Source of the DNA: Acidisarcina sp963790505
Lineage (GTDB): Bacteria; Acidobacteriota; Terriglobia; Terriglobales; Acidobacteriaceae
Direction: 5' to 3'
Assembly: GCA_963790505.1 (NCBI GenBank)
Contig: CAWBOT010000004.1
Span: forward strand, 1,571,718-1,635,717
DNA: 64,000 bases
Shown here: positions 52,347 to 64,000 of the stretch, in pieces
How positions within the stretch are numbered: position 1 is the stretch's first letter
How the letters are laid out: each line of letters begins with the position of its first letter
Program-made: the position numbers and the translations under genes
Notes under the pieces: generated by a model
The model's input: the letters and a program-made list of their open reading frames with translations, nothing else
Databases searched by the model: none
What the model was told of the DNA's origin: nothing

Positions 52347-52403
52347 TAGTCGCAGACCACGGCCGGATAGCCTCAGGTTCCGAGCGGTGGGAGACGAGGA
52401 AAC

Positions 52404-53114
52404 ATGCCAGCAAAAGTATCCAAGAATATAGCGAACGCGCGCGCGCAGGTAGAGAAGCGTCCCTACGCCCTGGCCGACGCCGTTCCGCTCCTGCAAAAAG
52501 TAAAGTTCGCCAAGTTCGACGAGACCGTCGACCTGACGCTGCGTCTCGGGGTTGATCCCCGCCACGCCGACCAGATGGTTCGCGGAACCGTAGTTCTGCC
52601 GCACGGCCTGGGCAAGACCAAGCGGGTTGCCGTGATCGCCTCGGGCGATCGCCTGAAGGAAGCCGAAGCCGCCGGAGCCGATTTTGTGGGCGGTGAAGAC
52701 ATCGTCGAGAAGATCCAGAAAGAGGGTTGGACGGACTTTGACGCCCTCATCGCGACGCCGGACATGATGAAGTCGGTCGGCCGTCTCGGCAAGGTGCTTG
52801 GCCCCCGCGGCCTCATGCCCAACCCGAAGACCGGCACGGTGACCAATGACGTCGCTGCGGCCATCAAGGAAATCAAGGCCGGTAAGGTCGAGTTCCGCAC
52901 CGATAAGACGGCCCTGGTCCACGTTCCCGTGGGCAAACTCTCGTTCCCGGTCGAGAAGCTGATCGACAACGCCACCACTGTCATTTCGAGCGTGGTACGC
53001 GCCAAGCCTTCGGCGGCCAAGGGCAAGTATATTAAGGGCATCACTATCAGCTCCACGATGGGCCCCGGGATCTCGCTCGACAGCGCGGTTGCGGATTTCG
53101 CAGCTAAAGCCTAA
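52404..53114 (+). CDS. rplA: 50S ribosomal protein L1
   Basis: 236 residues. L1 builds the movable stalk on 23S rRNA and can repress its own mRNA. Diagnostic: VDLTLRLGVDPRHADQMVRG then TVVLPHGLGKTKRVAVIASGD, and GRLGKVLGPRGLMPNPKTGTV. Start ATG with AGACGAGGAAAC upstream. The usual partner rplK (L11), together with nusG and secE, is not upstream: an IS-disrupted membrane gene and Uma2 are there instead. Followed by rplJ after a repeat-rich spacer. Confidence 0.97.
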   Translation: MPAKVSKNIANARAQVEKRPYALADAVPLLQKVKFAKFDETVDLTLRLGVDPRHADQMVRGTVVLPHGLGKTKRVAVIASGDRLKEAEAAGADFVGGEDIVEKIQKEGWTDFDALIATPDMMKSVGRLGKVLGPRGLMPNPKTGTVTNDVAAAIKEIKAGKVEFRTDKTALVHVPVGKLSFPVEKLIDNATTVISSVVRAKPSAAKGKYIKGITISSTMGPGISLDSAVADFAAKA

Positions 53115-53122
53115 CGGCGGCC

Positions 53123-53240
53123 TTTAGCTTCTAGCTCTAGCCGCTAGCAAGCTTATTCAGGGGCAGGATTAAGTCCGCGCAGGCGGCAGACAGAATCGGA
53201 ATTTTAGCTAAGAGCTAGAAGCTAAAAGCTAGAGGCTAAT
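53123..53240 (+). repeat. Inverted repeat and AGCTA-type repeat in the rplA-rplJ spacer
   Basis: TTTAGCTTCTAGCTCT (53123-53138) is the perfect 16-base inverse of AGAGCTAGAAGCTAAA (53211-53226). The right arm belongs to a run AGCTAAGAGCTAGAAGCTA... at 53206-53238 that also carries the GAGG before rplJ. A related run occurs before rpoC at 59765. Confidence 0.7.
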
Positions 53241-54008
53241 ATGGCATTGACCAAGGTAAAGAAGGCGGAAAAGGTCGCCGAGCTGGCGAAAGAGCTGGAA
53301 GGCTCGACCAGTGCGATCGTTGGCACCTTCGCCAAGTTGACCGTGGCGCAGGACTATTCGCTGCGCGGCGTCGTTCGCGGTGCGGGCGGACGCTATCGCG
53401 TCCTTAAGAACAAGTTGGCAGCACGCGCCTCGCAGGGAACTGGGGTCGAAGCGGCACTTCAGGGCCTGAAGGGCGTCTCGTCGGTGGCCTATACATCGGG
53501 CGATCCGGTTGCTCTCGCCAAGGCGCTCTCTGCCTGGGTCAAGGACAACGCGGAGTTCACCTTCAAGTTGGGCATCGTCGATGGCAAGGTCATCACTGTC
53601 GAGGAAGTCGGCCAGTTGGCCACCATGCCGGGCAAGGAAGAGATTTACGCGAAGCTGCTCTTCTTGCTTCAGTCTCCGGCGCAGCGCCTGGTCACCGTAA
53701 TCAACGCGACCGGCCGCGACCTCGCGGTCGTGCTGAACCAGGGCGTCGAGAAGGAAAAGTTTGCTGGTGGGGCTCCTGCTCCGGTAGCGGCGAAGGCCGA
53801 AGTCGTGGCGGAACCGAGTGCGGAGGTTGCAGCACCGGAAGCTGAGGCATCACCCGAGCCGGTCGCTGAAGTAGCTGCGCCTGCGGCAGAAGCAGCAGTC
53901 GAAGCTCCGGCAGCCGAAGTTGTAGCGGAGCCAGTAACCGAGGCCGCGGCAGAGGCTCCAGTAGCCGAAGCGGTTGCGGAAGTCGCGCCGGAAGAGCCGG
54001 CGAGCTAA
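53241..54008 (+). CDS. rplJ: 50S ribosomal protein L10 with long acidic tail
   Basis: 255 residues, about 85 more than typical L10 (about 165-175). L10 forms the base of the stalk that carries L7/L12. Core: KKAEKVAELAKELEGSTSAI, RYRVLKNKLAARASQ, EEIYAKLLFLLQSPAQRLVTV. From about residue 170 a low-complexity tail runs to the end, Ala/Glu/Pro/Val-rich repeats of the EVAAPxAEA type. In L10 the C-terminal helix binds L12 dimers, so the tail lies next to that site. Ribosome-binding GAGG lies inside the upstream repeat. Confidence 0.95.
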   Translation: MALTKVKKAEKVAELAKELEGSTSAIVGTFAKLTVAQDYSLRGVVRGAGGRYRVLKNKLAARASQGTGVEAALQGLKGVSSVAYTSGDPVALAKALSAWVKDNAEFTFKLGIVDGKVITVEEVGQLATMPGKEEIYAKLLFLLQSPAQRLVTVINATGRDLAVVLNQGVEKEKFAGGAPAPVAAKAEVVAEPSAEVAAPEAEASPEPVAEVAAPAAEAAVEAPAAEVVAEPVTEAAAEAPVAEAVAEVAPEEPAS

Positions 54009-54187
54009 GAGATCAGCGGCGCAGAATGCATCGCGCCGCGGTGGGTAAGAAAAGTTTCGTCGCGGGAAGTTTATGAGGGGTGCTGGTCTGGGCACAACGG
54101 AAACCTCAGAGGGGAACGCGGCAACCGGCGGCATAAGCCTCCGGATTGATGGGCAAGTTCAAATTTTTGAGTAGTGTGGAGAAAATC

Positions 54188-54568
54188 ATGGCGGACCTAC
54201 AGCAGTTGGAAGATCAGTTAGTCGGGCTTAGCCTGTTGGATGCGGCGGCCCTGGTCAAGAAGCTTGAAGAGCGTCTTGGTGTTTCTGCGGCGGCAGCGGC
54301 TCCGGTCGCGGTTGCCGGCGGCGGCGCGGGCGCAGCGGCAGCGGCCCCGGTGGAAGAGCAGACCGAGTTCACCGTCATCCTTAAGGATGCCGGCGCGAAC
54401 AAGATCGGTACCATCAAGGCCGTGCGCGAAGTCACCTCGCTTGGCTTGAAAGAAGCCAAGGACTTGGTCGACGGAGCCCCCAAGCCCTTGAAGGAAAACA
54501 TCAGCAAGGAAGAAGCCGAGACCATCAAGAAGAAGTTCGATGGCGTGGCGACGGTCGAAATCAAGTAG
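54188..54568 (+). CDS. rplL: 50S ribosomal protein L7/L12
   Basis: 126 residues. Stalk protein that recruits translation GTPases. N-terminal dimerisation part MADLQQLEDQLVGLSLLDAA, a flexible Ala/Gly hinge (AAAAAPVAVAGGGAGAA), and the C-terminal domain EFTVILKDAGANKIGTIKAV then REVTSLGLKEAKDLVDGAPK. ATG 54188 has GGAG seven bases upstream; a longer frame from 54146 is not needed. Confidence 0.97.
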   Translation: MADLQQLEDQLVGLSLLDAAALVKKLEERLGVSAAAAAPVAVAGGGAGAAAAAPVEEQTEFTVILKDAGANKIGTIKAVREVTSLGLKEAKDLVDGAPKPLKENISKEEAETIKKKFDGVATVEIK

Positions 54569-54605
54569 CTTTATTCGGATTTGGCAACGTTGTCAAGAAG
54601 GCAAG

Positions 54606-54634
54606 TTGCATGCCAAACCAGAACGCGCTATCCT
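54606..54634 (+). promoter_or_regulatory. Candidate promoter upstream of rpoB
   Basis: TTGCAT (54606-54611), 17-base spacer, TATCCT (54629-54634), each four of six. It would give a 5' leader of about 540 bases. Confidence 0.35.
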
Positions 54635-54757
54635 AATGGATGTGCGTTCTGGCTGGCATCATCGTAGTCTTGCTCGTCAGAGCGGTTCTTTTCGATCTTC
54701 TTGGCGCAATAGCGCCAGGTTTCTCCCGGGTGGGCGGCCCGGATGGAAACCTTTCAT

Positions 54758-54775
54758 CGCCAGGATCTCCTGGCG
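54758..54775 (+). promoter_or_regulatory. Hairpin in the rpoB leader
   Basis: CGCCAGGA (54758-54765) and TCCTGGCG (54768-54775), perfect 8-bp stem with a 2-base loop. A smaller hairpin TGGCGC/GCGCCA at about 54703-54718 lies just upstream. Possible attenuation or processing signals. Confidence 0.35.
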
Positions 54776-55186
54776 CAGACGTCAGGCGGGATTCGGACAA
54801 GCTGTTATTGACAAGTGCACAAGTCGAATGTGGCGCTCGCGGGACTTCCTGTCTCTGCGGGCTGCTTGCGTGTTCATCGACAATTTGTTTGTGCGCCTTC
54901 AATCCGTCTTCGCGCCCGGCAACCCCGTCCGGATACATCGCAGTCTAGCGTGATTCTGTCCTTCGTTTGAAGGGCAACTCCTCTCCTGGCAACATAGCCC
55001 GGTGGGGCATTGTCCTGATTGTCCAGAGCGGTAGAGAGCCAAGCGTGATGCCGTCGCCCGATCGAGGCGGGTGCCGACAGCCAGAGCGCAATGCAATAGC
55101 CAGGATTTCCGCGCGGCCCGGGCGGACATCTTTATCTTCCGGTTGGTTTTCCGGAACCTCGCGTCTACGGGCCATAGGAGTGATGC

Positions 55187-59665
<4,479 letters not shown>

Positions 59666-59764
59666 GAACAGCCGGTGGAAGCGTGGGGCCTCTGGTCCCA
59701 CGCCGCCCCGCAGATGAGACCAGGGCCTCGAGCCCCGGCCAAGTTGAGAACTAGTAGTAACCGC

Positions 59765-59799
59765 AGCTAAGAGCCAATAGCTAGAAGCTAAAGGCTAGC
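59765..59799 (+). repeat. AGCTA-type repeat in the rpoB-rpoC spacer
   Basis: AGCTAAGAGCCAATAGCTAG followed by AAGCTAAAGGCTAGC closely resembles the run at 53206-53238 upstream of rplJ. Both lie just before a ribosome-binding site. Confidence 0.65.
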
Positions 59800-59815
59800 C
59801 GCCAGGAGGGTCACC

Positions 59816-64000
<4,185 letters not shown>

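Larger units (their letters stand above)
54569..55186 (+). other. Long rplL-rpoB spacer
   Basis: 618 bases with no convincing gene. A 102-codon frame at 54640-54948 starts hydrophobic (VLAGIIVVLLVRAVLFDLLG) but has no family and no ribosome-binding site, so it is not called. The spacer contains a candidate promoter and a perfect 8-bp hairpin (both listed), suggesting separate control of rpoBC. Confidence 0.6.

Noticed and set aside
54640..54948. 102-codon frame with a hydrophobic start in the rplL-rpoB spacer
   Set aside because: No ribosome-binding site, no recognisable remainder; may be chance.

Overview
The window looks like a chromosomal segment of an Acidobacteriota bacterium, most likely of the Terriglobia/Acidobacteriaceae type. 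This is an inference from GC-rich coding, a VWFA-related secreted protein of the type common in this phylum, Uma2-family proteins, and an unusual RpoB with a zinc-ribbon insertion. No 16S gene is present to confirm it.

Layout. 1-12 kb: housekeeping and accessory genes (old yellow enzyme, thiamine-phosphate-synthase-like protein, gyrB, ribosomal proteins L27/L21/L28, a signalling protein). Three loci here read as frameshifted: a serine hydrolase, a membrane protein and hemB. 12.3-20.1 kb: lipoamide metabolism (dihydrolipoyl dehydrogenase, LipB, two-lipoyl-domain E2), a TPR/aspartyl protease and purEK.

20.1-41.5 kb: a phage-derived block. Nearly all genes are on the minus strand and read from about 40.2 kb down to 20.1 kb: zinc-ribbon protein, sigma-region-4-like regulator, strong terminator, 135-aa protein, a giant secreted-looking tail fibre, large terminase, a HipA-like kinase plus DUF3037 protein with their own terminator, portal, probable protease, probable scaffold, major capsid, connector genes, tail proteins, holin-like and spanin-like membrane proteins. 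A CI/LexA-like regulator that seems to have lost its self-cleavage dyad is divergent at the upstream end. I see no integrase, replication genes, endolysin, tape measure or att repeats. It is either a decayed prophage or a domesticated, gene-transfer-agent-like element. The HipA-like/DUF3037 cassette inside it is the best candidate for an undescribed system.

41.5-50.1 kb: Gfo/Idh/MocA oxidoreductase, pyrophosphatase, purS, glmS, a membrane protein/alpha-beta hydrolase pair, YggX, tRNA-Pro(GGG), VWFA protein, DinB-like protein, Uma2. 50.2-51.5 kb: an intact IS3-family (IS407-like) element with 4-bp target duplication, inserted in the 3' end of a membrane-protein gene that can be reconstructed. 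52.3-64 kb: rplA-rplJ-rplL-rpoB-rpoC, with rplK absent from its usual place, a shared repeat family in two spacers, and rpoC running off the window.
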